Assembly (NCBI GenBank): GCA_001013295.1
Contig: LAZY01000006.1
Coordinates: forward strand, 62,001-126,000
Direction of reading: 5' to 3'
Length of the DNA: 64,000 nt
DNA from: Chryseobacterium indologenes
GTDB taxonomy: Bacteria; Bacteroidota; Bacteroidia; Flavobacteriales; Weeksellaceae
This document shows positions 28,206-37,087 of this stretch, piece by piece; the stretch's first letter is position 1; the number at the start of each line of letters is the position of its first letter. The translations under genes were made by a program, and so were the position numbers. The notes below the pieces were generated by a model, which searched no databases, had not been told where the DNA came from, and was given only the letters and a program-made list of their open reading frames with translations.

Positions 28206-28769
28206 TTAAATCATGGAGATTTCTTTCAAAATTTTGTAAACAAGATGGGTAGGAAGCCCCATAATGGTATAATAGCTCCCCTTCATACTGATGATTTTAG
28301 CCATTCCAAGCCATTCCTGAATACCATAGCTGCCTGCTTTGTCAAAAGGTTTGTAATGCTGCACGTAGTATTTTATTTCTTCATCACTGATCGTATCGAA
28401 GGTCACATCGGCCACATCTGTTTCTGTAATGGTTTTATCAGCTGTTTTAATCGTAATTCCCGTATATACCTGATGGGTTCTCCCGGAAAGGCTTTGAAGC
28501 ATATGGAAAGCATCCTCTTCATCCTTAGGTTTTCCCAGGAAGTGATGATCGATAGCTACCACCGTATCCGAAGTCAGTAAAACTTCATCACCGGCCAGAT
28601 CCCGGAATGCAGATGCTTTCAGCTCAGCCAGATACGCTGCTGCCTCTTCTATTTTGATATGGGCAGGTAGAATTTCCTCACAATCTATTTTCACAACTTC
28701 AAACTCAAAGCCAAGGCTGGAAAGCAGTTCTTTTCTTCTCGGGGATTGTGATGCTAAAAGTAATTTCAT
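28206..28769 (-). CDS. Maf family nucleotide pyrophosphatase (YhdE-like)
   Basis: Maf proteins hydrolyse canonical or modified NTPs to NMPs (YhdE: dTTP/UTP) and are linked to septum control. The 187-residue protein shows LLASQSPRRKELLSSLG at the N-terminus, the catalytic segment LTSDTVVAIDHHFLGKPKDEEDA, LSGRTHQVYTGI, and KAGSYGIQEWLG. The last pattern fits the dTTP/UTP type. It is the last recognised gene of a leftward operon with kdsC and the DUF2520 gene. Confidence 0.92.
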   Translation of the reverse strand: MKLLLASQSPRRKELLSSLGFEFEVVKIDCEEILPAHIKIEEAAAYLAELKASAFRDLAGDEVLLTSDTVVAIDHHFLGKPKDEEDAFHMLQSLSGRTHQVYTGITIKTADKTITETDVADVTFDTISDEEIKYYVQHYKPFDKAGSYGIQEWLGMAKIISMKGSYYTIMGLPTHLVYKILKEISMI

Positions 28770-28777
28770 AATATCAG

Positions 28778-29296
28778 TTATACAGATTGGGTATTATCAT
28801 CGTGCCAGTTTCCCTGTACTTTCATCACCTGTTCGATGACGTCACGTACTGCACCGCTTCCTCCTTTTTTCGGGGAAATATAATCCGAAACTCCCTTCAC
28901 TTCTGGTACAGCATTCTCAGGACACGCAGCAATGGCTGAACGTTCAAGGATATGAATGTCCGGAAGATCATCACCCATGGTCAGGATCTCTTCATCTTTT
29001 AGGTTGTGTTTCTTTTTAAAATCTTCAAAATCCTCAATTTTGTTGTGGGATTTCGGATAGTAGTCCTGAATACCAAGGTAGTTGATTCTGTGTTTTACCA
29101 TTTCATCATTTCCTCCGGTGATTACCCCTATTAAATAATTGTTTTTTAATGCTTTAACTACTGCATAGCCATCCAATACATTCATTACCCTGCACATATT
29201 TCCTCCAGGAAGCAGATAAACGCTTCCGTCTGTGAAAACTCCGTCTACATCAAAGACAAATGCCTTAATATCTTTTAATTTCTCTTTATAGCTCAT
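28778..29296 (-). CDS. kdsC: KdsC-like 3-deoxy-D-manno-octulosonate-8-phosphate phosphatase
   Basis: KdsC dephosphorylates Kdo-8-P in lipopolysaccharide core synthesis. The 172-residue protein is a cap-less HAD phosphatase with motif I FVFDVDGVFTDG (Asp nucleophile), ITGGNDEMVKHR (motif II), the lysine in KKHNLKDEEI and motif III MGDDLPDI. The GVFTDG sequence and length are typical of KdsC. It overlaps the upstream DUF2520 gene by 11 bases and is followed by maf after 8 bases. Confidence 0.88.
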   Translation of the reverse strand: MSYKEKLKDIKAFVFDVDGVFTDGSVYLLPGGNMCRVMNVLDGYAVVKALKNNYLIGVITGGNDEMVKHRINYLGIQDYYPKSHNKIEDFEDFKKKHNLKDEEILTMGDDLPDIHILERSAIAACPENAVPEVKGVSDYISPKKGGSGAVRDVIEQVMKVQGNWHDDNTQSV

Positions 29297-30038
29297 ACAT
29301 TTTTTGAATAGAATGATTCATTGTTTTATAAATTTCAAGACTTTCTTCGTCTTTTAATAGCTGTTCGTGCAATTGTAAAATCCTTAGATCGTTTCTTACC
29401 GCAGGTCCGGTTTGTGCCAGTTTAGGATCAATTTCATGAATTTTCTGAACCGTTTCATCAATCAATGGTAAAAAATATCCGAACGGGATCTCCTGGGAAT
29501 CTGAAATTTCTTTAGCTTTTGAAAAAAGATGATTCACGAAGTTACAGGCGAAAACCGCAGTCAGGTGAATGTATTTTCTTTTCTCATGATTACTTTCCAT
29601 GACATTGCTGGAAATTGTAGAGGCTAACTCAAAAAGTGTTTCTTTATCCGCTTCATTTTCCGCTTCGATGAAAAACGGAATTTTTTCGTATTCCAGTTCT
29701 TTAGATCTGGAAAAGGTTTGTAAAGGATAGAAACTGGATTTTCTGTATTCGCCGGCCAGAATTTCTTTAGGTAATGATCCTGAAGTATGGGCAACCAGGC
29801 AATTTTTTTTGGTGATCATCCTGGAAACTTCCTCCACAGCATTGTCACTTACACAGATGATATAAAGATCCGCGTCTTCCAATGGTCCGGTAGAGTAGGG
29901 TACCTTCAGTTCTTCAGAAATTTTACTCAATTCTTTTTCGTTCCTGCCAACCATTCTGGCAATGGAAATCCCTTTCAGGGTGAAAGCTTTTGCCATATGA
30001 TAGGCAACATTTCCGGAACCGATAATTACAATTTGCAT
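29286..30038 (-). CDS. Rossmann-fold DUF2520 protein
   Basis: A 250-residue protein with an N-terminal NAD(P)-type fold (VIIGSGNVAYHMAKAF, residues 4-19) followed by IICVSDNAVEEV and VAHTSGSLPKEIL, and the helical C-terminal DUF2520 domain. It resembles pyrroline-5-carboxylate reductase and F420-dependent oxidoreductases, but its substrate is unknown. It is the first gene of the leftward DUF2520-kdsC-maf operon. Confidence 0.85.
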   Translation of the reverse strand: MQIVIIGSGNVAYHMAKAFTLKGISIARMVGRNEKELSKISEELKVPYSTGPLEDADLYIICVSDNAVEEVSRMITKKNCLVAHTSGSLPKEILAGEYRKSSFYPLQTFSRSKELEYEKIPFFIEAENEADKETLFELASTISSNVMESNHEKRKYIHLTAVFACNFVNHLFSKAKEISDSQEIPFGYFLPLIDETVQKIHEIDPKLAQTGPAVRNDLRILQLHEQLLKDEESLEIYKTMNHSIQKMYEL

Positions 30039-30186
30039 CTAACAAATATAAGATTTTAAGCTGAGCCGGGAAAGGAAGGGCAGGAGAGAAGCCGGGAAGT
30101 TCAATAGAGGCACGTTTATTGCGTAACTGTCTCATAATATTTTTAATATTTAAACTGAAAATTGAATAATTAATTTAACTTTCAGC

Positions 30187-30194
30187 TATTTTTG
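30187..30194 (+). promoter_or_regulatory. -7 promoter box for the ECF sigma gene
   Basis: TATTTTTG fits TAnnTTTG and is 27 bases before the sigma-factor start codon. Confidence 0.5.
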
Positions 30195-30220
30195 TAATCC
30201 AAAACAGTGAAAGGCATCTT

Positions 30221-30772
30221 ATGAAGATTAAGGACGCGGAGATTATTTCGTTGATGCAGAATCCACGGACCCAGGATAAAGGTGTCCGTGCCTTGATGGA
30301 TGCCTATCAAAGCAGATTGTACTGGCACATAAGAAGAATTATTGTAGACGGAGATCTTGCCCAGGATACTCTGCAGGAGACTTTTATTAAAGCTTACCAG
30401 AATTTTCATCAGTTTAAAAATGATAGCCAGCTATATACCTGGCTGTATAGAATTGCTACCAACGAAGCATTACAGCAGGTCAACAAAATGAAGAAGATGC
30501 AGAAAACCGATGAAGATCCGGAATATCATATGCAGAATCTGGTAGCCGACAATGTAGAAGGAGATGCTGAAGAAATACAGATCCTGTTACAGAACGCCAT
30601 ACAAAGTCTGCCCGAAAAGCAGAAACTGGTATTTATGATGCGGTATTATGATGATTTGCCCTACGAAGAAATATCAAAGATTGTCGATATGTCTGTAGGA
30701 ACCTTAAAAACCAATTATCATTATGCCAAACAAAAAATAGAAGATTATATTAAAGAAAATTACGAAAGATAA
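30221..30772 (+). CDS. ECF-type RNA polymerase sigma factor
   Basis: A 183-residue group 4 sigma factor. Region 2 is seen in DTLQETFIKAYQNFHQFKNDSQLYTWLYRIATNEAL and region 4 in LPEKQKLVFMMRYYDDLPYEEISKIVDMSVGTLKTNYHYAKQKI. There are no region 1 or 3 domains. It is followed 18 bases on by a small single-pass membrane protein gene and then by an exported CpxP/Spy-like gene, the arrangement of a sigma factor, a membrane partner and an envelope sensor. It probably drives an envelope-stress response; its targets are unknown. Confidence 0.92.
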   Translation: MKIKDAEIISLMQNPRTQDKGVRALMDAYQSRLYWHIRRIIVDGDLAQDTLQETFIKAYQNFHQFKNDSQLYTWLYRIATNEALQQVNKMKKMQKTDEDPEYHMQNLVADNVEGDAEEIQILLQNAIQSLPEKQKLVFMMRYYDDLPYEEISKIVDMSVGTLKTNYHYAKQKIEDYIKENYER

Positions 30773-30789
30773 TTTTTGATACAACAAAG

Positions 30790-31326
30790 ATGAAAGAGTT
30801 CGACATAGAAAAATTAGAGCGTAAGAACATTTACACAGTTCCTGATCATTTGTTTGAAAATATTCAGGAGAGCGTTATGAATGATATAAAGGCAAGTAAA
30901 AAAGTACCTGTCTTTAAGCTGAACTGGATGTATGCAGCTGCGGCATCACTGGCTCTGATCTTTGGAGCAACTTATGTTTTCAATTCTGATAATGATTCCG
31001 CCGGAAATGCATTAAACTCCAGAATGGCCTATGCTAAAGGAGAACCGAAAACTGAAAGTGAAATAGCCTATGAAACTTTAAAATCTGATTTAACTTCTGT
31101 TGAAAATAATAATCAAACAATTGAAAATCAGAAAAATAATACTACCTACGCTTTGAAAAGCGAAAATGTAAATGAAAAAGCAACAGAGTCACCAAAACCG
31201 GTGAGAACTGCTGCTAAAAAAGAAGAAACCCGGATGAATGAATATTTGGATTCTTTCTCTAATTCTGAAATTGCAGAATTGGCAAGTAATTCAACTCAGG
31301 ATGTTTATTTGGATTTATACAATTAA
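30790..31326 (+). CDS. Single-pass membrane protein, candidate anti-sigma factor
   Basis: 178 residues with a cytoplasmic N-terminus of about 45 residues, one hydrophobic segment (WMYAAAASLALIFGATYVF, about 46-64) and a disordered Asn/Lys/Glu-rich periplasmic part. The topology and place directly after an ECF sigma gene are those of an anti-sigma factor. However, I see no zinc-binding HxxxCxxC motif or other anti-sigma signature, so the role is inferred from position. Confidence 0.7.
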   Translation: MKEFDIEKLERKNIYTVPDHLFENIQESVMNDIKASKKVPVFKLNWMYAAAASLALIFGATYVFNSDNDSAGNALNSRMAYAKGEPKTESEIAYETLKSDLTSVENNNQTIENQKNNTTYALKSENVNEKATESPKPVRTAAKKEETRMNEYLDSFSNSEIAELASNSTQDVYLDLYN

Positions 31327-31334
31327 ATAAGAAG

Positions 31335-31847
31335 ATGAAAAAGATATTATTCACGTTTTTGATTATCTATGGTTTTGGCCTAAATGCCCAAAGGACAGAC
31401 TATGACTGGAAAAAGATGGATCCTAAACAAAGAAAGGAAGTCATCAATAATCTTTCTCCCGAAGAAAGAAAAGAACTGCTAAAGAAATTCAGGAACAATA
31501 TGATTATGGATAACCTGAATGTTGACCCAGGCGATAAAGCTGAATTTACCCAGCTTTATAACGAATATCTGGACAGCCAGAAGCAGATCAAAAGTCAGTT
31601 TGACCCAAGCTTTGATCCTGAAACCTTATCCGATGATGAAGCTAAAGCTAAATTGCAGCAAAGCTTCGATGTAGGACAGAAACTATTGGATAACAGAAAA
31701 AGATACGCAGATAAAATGCAGCAGGTAATTCCCTGCCAGAAAGTTCTGAAGCTGTTTCAATCTGAGGGGATGATGCGGGATAAAATGAATGAAAGAAAAC
31801 CTCACGGAAACAATAATACGGCTCCGGGACCTAAACAAAACCCATAA
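31335..31847 (+). CDS. Exported helical protein, CpxP/Spy-like
   Basis: 170 residues with a signal peptide (MKKILFTFLIIYGFGLNAQ) and a long amphipathic helical body rich in Lys, Glu, Gln and Met, e.g. MDPKQRKEVINNLSPEERKELLKKFR. The composition resembles periplasmic CpxP/Spy/heavy-metal-resistance chaperones, but the LTxxQ signature is not seen. A single Cys occurs near residue 135. It is the third gene of the sigma-factor operon and ends at a strong terminator. Confidence 0.65.
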   Translation: MKKILFTFLIIYGFGLNAQRTDYDWKKMDPKQRKEVINNLSPEERKELLKKFRNNMIMDNLNVDPGDKAEFTQLYNEYLDSQKQIKSQFDPSFDPETLSDDEAKAKLQQSFDVGQKLLDNRKRYADKMQQVIPCQKVLKLFQSEGMMRDKMNERKPHGNNNTAPGPKQNP

Positions 31848-31869
31848 TAGTTTATTTTTTTAATGTTGG

Positions 31870-31909
31870 ACGGCTCTCACAAATCTTTTGTGGGAGCCGT
31901 TTGATTTTA
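31870..31909 (+). terminator. Rho-independent terminator of the ECF sigma operon
   Basis: ACGGCTCTCACAAA (31870-31883) pairs with TTTGTGGGAGCCGT (31887-31900) and is followed by TTGATTTT. Confidence 0.85.
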
Positions 31910-31920
31910 GCCTAAATTCA

Positions 31921-31928
31921 TACTTTTG
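31921..31928 (+). promoter_or_regulatory. -7 promoter box for the paralog pair
   Basis: TACTTTTG fits TAnnTTTG, 15 bases before the ATG at 31943. Confidence 0.55.
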
Positions 31929-31942
31929 CGGAAAATTAATAA

Positions 31943-32980
31943 ATGAAAAAATTATTTTTCTGCTTTTTGCTTTCCTCTTTGCTGGCAGCTCAAAAGACAG
32001 AAATAATCGAACTCAAGGAGAACCTCAGAGATAAAAAAGGACTTACAAAATCTCTTACCTTTATCGATAACAGACCTGATAAAAATATAGGAACGATTCC
32101 CGATAAAAACGAAATCGTTGAACTGAAATTTGCTGATGACAATCTCAAAAAACTTATTGAAAACCGGTTTACAGAAGACAACAAAGAGACCGGTAATAAT
32201 GATATTGTGCTGATGCTTGAAGACCTTAAGGTTTATGAAGAGCAGGATGACAACCGCCCATTTCCTTATGCAAAAGCCAAAATTAAACTTTCAGGTTTTA
32301 TTAAACGCAATGACAGGTATTATCTGATGGGAAGATATGATAACGTAATTGTCTGTAATCCTAAAACAACAGTGCATCCTTCAATCTTTCTGGCAGGAAA
32401 AATTGCTGATCTTATCACTCAGTTCATAAAAGCTTCTTATTACCCTTATATTGCTTCTAATTATTTTATTCCTGAAAATGAAATAAACAGATACAATGAG
32501 TACCTGAATAAAGGATATAAAGCATTTAATAATGCTAGTCTTAAAGACGGTGTATATGCTGATTTTCAAAGTTTCCGTAATCAGGAACCAGGCTTTGATT
32601 ATTATATTAAAAAGAATAAGAAAGGAAAAGTAACCCAGCTGATCTATCAGGGACAGGAAATTTCTCTTTCTAAAATGTACTGTTATGTAGAAAATGGGAA
32701 AGCTTATAAACTGACACCTGTTGGTTTTGATGAAGTCCGGAAGGATGACCGGGGATTTTTCATTTATTCTTCCAGAACGAATCTCTTTGCGGAGACAAAG
32801 ACCGGAGGAGTGTTGATAGGAGCAGTAGCTGGGGGATTGGTAGGAGCGTTGATAGGCGCTGCTATTGATTCTACATCAAACAGTAATTCCGGGGCGGTAA
32901 ACGGAGTAGGGTTCAGATCTACTTTAGAATCGAATGTTTATTTAGATTCTCTTACCGGAGCCTATATTTTCGAGAAATAA
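31943..32980 (+). CDS. Secreted protein of unknown family (paralog A) with glycine-zipper segment
   Basis: 345 residues with a signal peptide (MKKLFFCFLLSSLLAAQ). The central region holds KDGVYADFQSF, also found in the next gene as KDGIYLDYISF, and both end in a D-x-LTG-x-Y segment, so the two are tandem paralogs. Only this copy has a Gly-rich hydrophobic stretch, GGVLIGAVAGGLVGALIGAAID (about residues 289-310), like the glycine zippers that insert in membranes. No family is recognised. It has its own promoter box. Confidence 0.75.
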   Translation: MKKLFFCFLLSSLLAAQKTEIIELKENLRDKKGLTKSLTFIDNRPDKNIGTIPDKNEIVELKFADDNLKKLIENRFTEDNKETGNNDIVLMLEDLKVYEEQDDNRPFPYAKAKIKLSGFIKRNDRYYLMGRYDNVIVCNPKTTVHPSIFLAGKIADLITQFIKASYYPYIASNYFIPENEINRYNEYLNKGYKAFNNASLKDGVYADFQSFRNQEPGFDYYIKKNKKGKVTQLIYQGQEISLSKMYCYVENGKAYKLTPVGFDEVRKDDRGFFIYSSRTNLFAETKTGGVLIGAVAGGLVGALIGAAIDSTSNSNSGAVNGVGFRSTLESNVYLDSLTGAYIFEK

Positions 32981-33003
32981 GTGTAAAAAAAGAAACCATA
33001 AAA

Positions 33004-34035
33004 ATGATCATGAAAAAGTTATTACAGGTTGCGCTGACTTGTACCATGTTGATTTCTTTTGCCCAGAATAAAGAGACAATTAAGCTAAAAGGAAGCATTC
33101 CTAACAATAGCGAAAATGAATATAAAGAGCTGATCGTCATCGATCAGAGAAAAGATAAAATCATTGGAATCCTTCCATTTGATGACCCAAAAGAAATGAG
33201 AGAGGTCACTTTTGAAGAATCTCCTAATGAGGATCTGAGAAAATGGTATCGTAAAAGCAATCTTAAAGGAGGGAAAAAAGAATTGGTTTTAGTTTTAAAT
33301 GAACTGAAATTATCTGTAAAAGAAACCTCAGATCATAAACAATTGGGAATTCTGCGTTTTTCTGCTCAGACTTTTTCTAAAGAAGGGGAGCAGTATCAGT
33401 TTCTGTATAAAAAGGATACAACTTTTATATTCAGTCATAAAAGCGTTTCTGACGTTATGGTTAAAAATATTCATCATGTTTTTTCCGGACTTCTTGCTTT
33501 AACCTATCATCAAGAGCCTCATAAGGAGATTTTGTCAGCCAATGAAGTTTCAGATTACGAAGCCCATATTAAAAATACATATGCTGTTTTTAAGAGTGAA
33601 TCCCTTAAAGACGGAATTTACCTGGACTATATTTCATTCTTTAAACAGATTCTCGAAGAAGGTTCCGTTTTAGAGAAAAATGAATTTATGGGAACCGTTA
33701 CAAGAGGAACAGTAGAAAAGAATGGGAAAGTGAAAAAAATTCCTGCCCGGAAAATCTTTGCCTATGTTGAAAATGATAAAAGCTACAAGATTCTGAATGA
33801 TAAACTGACAGATCTCAACAGAAATGAAAAAGGATTTTATCTGCTGGCCAGGCCGAAAGATGTTTTTCAGAAAGGCATTGACCCGGCTTTTGCTATGCTT
33901 GGTCTGGCGGGTGTATTAATAGATGCAGTGGCAACAGAAGTTTTCAGTAATGATAGACAACAGGAAATATACATTGACCCGCTTACCGGAGAATACGATC
34001 TTTCTGATGAAAAATTAAATAAATTGATACAATAA
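33004..34035 (+). CDS. Secreted protein of unknown family (paralog B)
   Basis: 343 residues with a signal peptide (MKKLLQVALTCTMLISFAQ). It is homologous to the preceding gene over most of its length (IVIDQRKDK, the KDGIYLDY motif, the IFAYVENDKSYKI segment and the C-terminal YIDPLTGEYDL). The glycine-zipper of paralog A is replaced by a shorter hydrophobic stretch, FAMLGLAGVLIDAVATEVF. ATG 33004 and ATG 33010 are both possible starts; 33010 gives the more ordinary signal peptide. Likely in one operon with paralog A. Confidence 0.72.
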   Translation: MIMKKLLQVALTCTMLISFAQNKETIKLKGSIPNNSENEYKELIVIDQRKDKIIGILPFDDPKEMREVTFEESPNEDLRKWYRKSNLKGGKKELVLVLNELKLSVKETSDHKQLGILRFSAQTFSKEGEQYQFLYKKDTTFIFSHKSVSDVMVKNIHHVFSGLLALTYHQEPHKEILSANEVSDYEAHIKNTYAVFKSESLKDGIYLDYISFFKQILEEGSVLEKNEFMGTVTRGTVEKNGKVKKIPARKIFAYVENDKSYKILNDKLTDLNRNEKGFYLLARPKDVFQKGIDPAFAMLGLAGVLIDAVATEVFSNDRQQEIYIDPLTGEYDLSDEKLNKLIQ

Positions 34036-34068
34036 GATAATGAAAGACAATAATCTCTCGCTTTTTTT

Positions 34069-34076
34069 TATCTTTG
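34069..34076 (+). promoter_or_regulatory. -7 promoter box for lepA
   Basis: TATCTTTG fits TAnnTTTG, 20 bases before the lepA start codon. Confidence 0.6.
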
Positions 34077-34095
34077 CAAATTACAAGATTCTTAA

Positions 34096-35892
34096 ATGAA
34101 AAACATACGAAATTTTTGCATAATCGCTCATATCGACCACGGTAAAAGTACCCTGGCAGACCGTCTTTTGGAGTATACAAATACCGTTACCCAAAGAGAA
34201 TTACAGTCTCAGACGCTTGATGATATGGATTTGGAGAAAGAACGTGGGATCACCATTAAATCTCACGCGATTCAGATGGATTATGAGTATAAAGGCGAAA
34301 AATATATTTTAAACCTGATCGATACACCGGGACACGTTGACTTTTCTTACGAAGTATCCCGTTCTATTGCAGCCTGTGAAGGAGCTCTTCTTATTGTAGA
34401 CGCTGCTCAGAGTATTCAGGCACAGACAATCAGTAACCTGTACTTAGCATTGGAAAATGATCTGACGATCATCCCGATTCTGAATAAAATTGACCTTCCT
34501 TCTGCCAACCCTGAAGAAGTAACTGACGAGATCATGAACCTTATCGGATGCGAATACGAAGACGTATTGAGAGTTTCAGGAAAAACTGGAGAAGGAGTAC
34601 ACAACCTGTTGGAGCAAATCGTAGAAAGAATTCCTGCACCGGTAGGAGATCCTGACGGTCCGCTACAGGCTTTAATCTTTGACTCTGTATACAATCCGTT
34701 CAGAGGAATTGAAGCTTATTTCAAAGTAGTGAACGGAAGTATTACCAAAAACGAAAAGATCAAGTTTTTTGCTACCGGAAAAGAATATGGGGCTGACGAA
34801 GTAGGTACCCTTAAACTTAAGCAGGTTCCGAAAAAGACCATCCATTGCGGAGACGTAGGATATTTGGTTTCCGGGATCAAAGATGCCCGTGAAGTAAAAG
34901 TAGGAGATACCATCACTTCTTTTGAAAAACCGGCAGATGGACCTATTGATGGATTCGAAGAAGTAAAACCAATGGTATTTGCGGGGATTTACCCTATCGA
35001 TTCTGAAGATTTTGAAGAATTGAGATTCTCTCTTGAAAAACTGAGACTGAATGATGCTTCCCTGGTTTTTGAACCGGAAAGTTCTGCAGCCCTTGGTTTC
35101 GGATTTCGTTGCGGATTCTTAGGAATGCTTCACATGGAAATTGTTCAGGAACGTCTTGACAGAGAGTTCAATATGAACGTAATTACAACGGTACCGAACG
35201 TTTCTTATTTTGGATATACTAAAAAAGAACCTGAAGTTCCGATTCTGATCAACAACCCATCCGAAATGATGGATCCTTCTACAATGGATAGAGTAGAAGA
35301 ACCTTTCATTAAAGCTTCTATCATTACAAAATCTGACTTTGTAGGGGCTGTAATGACTTTATGTATCGAGAAAAGAGGAGAGATTGTAAACCAAAGTTAT
35401 TTAACGTCTGAAAGAGTTGAATTAATTTTCAATATGCCTCTTGCTGAGGTTGTATTCGATTTCTATGACAGATTGAAGTCGATCTCTAAAGGATATGCAT
35501 CATTCGATTATCACCCGATCGGATTCAGAGCTTCCAAACTTGTGAAAATGGACATCCTGATCAACGGAGATATGGTAGATGCTCTTTCATCATTGATTCA
35601 TGATTCTAATGCTTATTATATCGGTAAAAGAATGTGTGAAAAGCTTCGTGAGCTGATCCCGAGACAGCAGTTTGATATTGCAGTTCAGGCAGCATTAGGA
35701 ACGAAAGTTATTGCCAGAGAAACAATTAAAGCTTTGAGAAAAGACGTTACTGCAAAATGTTACGGAGGAGATATTTCCAGAAAGCGTAAACTATTGGAAA
35801 AGCAGAAAGAAGGTAAGAAGAAAATGAAGCAGATCGGAAGAGTAGAAGTACCACAGTCTGCGTTCATGGCTGTATTAAAGCTTAATGACTAA
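34096..35892 (+). CDS. lepA: Elongation factor 4 (LepA)
   Basis: LepA is a ribosome-bound translational GTPase, linked to back-translocation and 30S biogenesis. The 598-residue protein is full length: G1 [14 protein letters not shown] (11-24), the switch region with ERGITIK, G3 DTPGHVDF, G4 NKID, and the LepA-specific C-terminal domain ([21 protein letters not shown] through [21 protein letters not shown]). It has its own promoter box and terminator. Confidence 0.97.
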   Translation: MKNIRNFCIIAHIDHGKSTLADRLLEYTNTVTQRELQSQTLDDMDLEKERGITIKSHAIQMDYEYKGEKYILNLIDTPGHVDFSYEVSRSIAACEGALLIVDAAQSIQAQTISNLYLALENDLTIIPILNKIDLPSANPEEVTDEIMNLIGCEYEDVLRVSGKTGEGVHNLLEQIVERIPAPVGDPDGPLQALIFDSVYNPFRGIEAYFKVVNGSITKNEKIKFFATGKEYGADEVGTLKLKQVPKKTIHCGDVGYLVSGIKDAREVKVGDTITSFEKPADGPIDGFEEVKPMVFAGIYPIDSEDFEELRFSLEKLRLNDASLVFEPESSAALGFGFRCGFLGMLHMEIVQERLDREFNMNVITTVPNVSYFGYTKKEPEVPILINNPSEMMDPSTMDRVEEPFIKASIITKSDFVGAVMTLCIEKRGEIVNQSYLTSERVELIFNMPLAEVVFDFYDRLKSISKGYASFDYHPIGFRASKLVKMDILINGDMVDALSSLIHDSNAYYIGKRMCEKLRELIPRQQFDIAVQAALGTKVIARETIKALRKDVTAKCYGGDISRKRKLLEKQKEGKKKMKQIGRVEVPQSAFMAVLKLND

Positions 35893-35908
35893 TTCATTAT
35901 CATACAGA

Positions 35909-35937
35909 AACCGCTTCAATCGAAGCGGTTTTTTATT
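35909..35937 (+). terminator. Rho-independent terminator of lepA
   Basis: AACCGCTTC pairs with GAAGCGGTT around a 4-base loop and is followed by a T run. Confidence 0.88.
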
Positions 35938-36025
35938 TAGCTCCTGAAGATCCGTTTATATATTGGATTATTTAATAAACAGACAAAAACTTTCATAATC
36001 TAAACCTAATAAAAATATTTATTCA

Positions 36026-36033
36026 TAACTTTG
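36026..36033 (+). promoter_or_regulatory. -7 promoter box for nrtR
   Basis: TAACTTTG fits TAnnTTTG. Its last base is the first base of the candidate operator at 36033-36047, so a bound repressor would cover the transcription start. Confidence 0.6.
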
Positions 36034-36047
36034 CGTATTCACAACGC
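36033..36047. promoter_or_regulatory. Candidate NrtR operator (copy 1, nrtR promoter)
   Basis: GCGTATTCACAACGC is a 15-bp inverted repeat (GCGT-N7-ACGC; extended to TTTGCGT/ACGCAAA). It has the same GYGTA-N5-AACRC form as three sites further downstream. It overlaps the -7 box and lies 11 bases before the nrtR start, the position expected for autorepression. Confidence 0.55.
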
Positions 36048-36058
36048 AAATAAAATTC

Positions 36059-36754
36059 ATGGAGTCTCCAAAAAAATTACAGGATATAAAAGTAGCCGTA
36101 GATGCAGTCATTTTCGGATATTTCGATAAGAAAGATCTACAGATTCTTTTGATCAAAAGAAATATTGAACCCTTTAAAGGCGGATGGGCTCTTCCGGGCG
36201 GTTTGGTTCTTGACGACGAAAATCTGGATGACGCCGTAAAAAGAGAACTGTATGAAGAAGCAGGCATAAAGCCCGATTTTCTGGAACAACTCTATACATT
36301 TGGGAATGTAGGTCGTGATCCGAGAAACAGAGTGGTTTCTGTGGCTTATTTGGGCCTTGTGAACCCTTCCTATCATGAACTCTTTGCCGATTCCGATGCA
36401 GACGATGCACAATGGTTCAGTATCAATAATCTTCCCACCGTTGCTTTTGATCATAAAGGCATTATTGATGTAGCCTTAAAAAGACTTCGCACCAAAATTC
36501 AGTATCAGCCGATCGGCTTTAATCTTCTCAATGAAGAATTTCCCTTTTCAGACCTTGAAAACCTTTATAAAACCATTGTAGGTCAGGAAATAGACCGTAG
36601 AAACTTCCGCAAAAAGATCATGAGCTACGGGTTGCTTAATGAAACCAATAACGTGAAAAAAGAGGGTAGCGGCAGACCTGGTAAACTCTTTACCTTCAAT
36701 CAGGAAAAATACAAAGAGCTTGAAGAACAGGGTTTCTACTTTGAAATCAAATAG
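36059..36754 (+). CDS. nrtR: NrtR-type Nudix transcriptional regulator (ADP-ribose sensing)
   Basis: A 231-residue protein with an N-terminal Nudix domain and a C-terminal winged helix (SYGLLNETNNVKKEGSGRPGKLFTF), the NrtR architecture. NrtR proteins repress NAD-related genes and release DNA when ADP-ribose binds the Nudix fold. In some Bacteroidetes, relatives such as AraR regulate sugar genes instead. The Nudix box GX5EX7REUXEEXGU is intact here (residues 48-70), so pyrophosphatase activity is possible, unlike in the catalytically dead members. It precedes a long ADP-ribose-related operon and shares a 15-bp inverted motif with it. Confidence 0.88.
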   Translation: MESPKKLQDIKVAVDAVIFGYFDKKDLQILLIKRNIEPFKGGWALPGGLVLDDENLDDAVKRELYEEAGIKPDFLEQLYTFGNVGRDPRNRVVSVAYLGLVNPSYHELFADSDADDAQWFSINNLPTVAFDHKGIIDVALKRLRTKIQYQPIGFNLLNEEFPFSDLENLYKTIVGQEIDRRNFRKKIMSYGLLNETNNVKKEGSGRPGKLFTFNQEKYKELEEQGFYFEIK

Positions 36755-37014
36755 TCTTTTTAAACACAAACAGCACAAATATTTTACACGAATAATCACA
36801 AATGTGCCTGATAAATGTATAATTAAGAATTATAGTAAAACATATTGTATCAAAAATATATTCAATAGAAACGGGCTTTAGCCCGTTTTTTCATATTAAA
36901 ACGTTCCACTGGCTTTAGCCCAAACCTAATAAATGGTGTCATTTGTGTGAAAAATTTGTGTAATTAGTGGGTGAAAAAAAAATAACATTGATAATCAATT
37001 GTTTATGTGTGTTA
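36755..37014. repeat. Intergenic stretch with terminator and dispersed-repeat-like words
   Basis: The word GGCTTTAGCCC occurs twice (36874-36884 and 36911-36921). The phrase AATTTGTGTAATTAGTGG near 36952-36970 resembles TTTGTGCATTAGTGGC at about 45470-45485 in the same window. I recall such words as common intergenic repeats in flavobacterial genomes. No gene is visible. Confidence 0.45.
36871..36891. terminator. Terminator after nrtR
   Basis: ACGGGC (36871-36876) pairs with GCCCGT (36881-36886) around TTTA, followed by a T run. The hairpin separates nrtR from the NADAR operon, so the operon needs its own promoter. Confidence 0.7.
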
Positions 37015-37029
37015 GTGTAAAATTAACAC
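37015..37029. promoter_or_regulatory. Candidate NrtR operator (copy 2, distal NADAR site)
   Basis: GTGTAAAATTAACAC is an inverted repeat with one central mismatch, of the GYGTA-N5-AACRC form. It lies 59 bases before the NADAR start codon and 54 bases (about five helical turns) from copy 3, which would allow cooperative binding on one face of the DNA. Confidence 0.6.
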
Positions 37030-37068
37030 AAATAAATTTGGCAGATAAAATGATATTCATTTAAATTT

Positions 37069-37083
37069 GTGTAAAAATAACAC
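37069..37083. promoter_or_regulatory. Candidate NrtR operator (copy 3, proximal NADAR site)
   Basis: GTGTAAAAATAACAC ends four bases before the NADAR ATG, so it covers the ribosome-binding region on the DNA level and blocks the start of the operon if occupied. It matches copy 2 at all positions except the two bases in the middle. Confidence 0.6.
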
Positions 37084-37087
37084 AATA

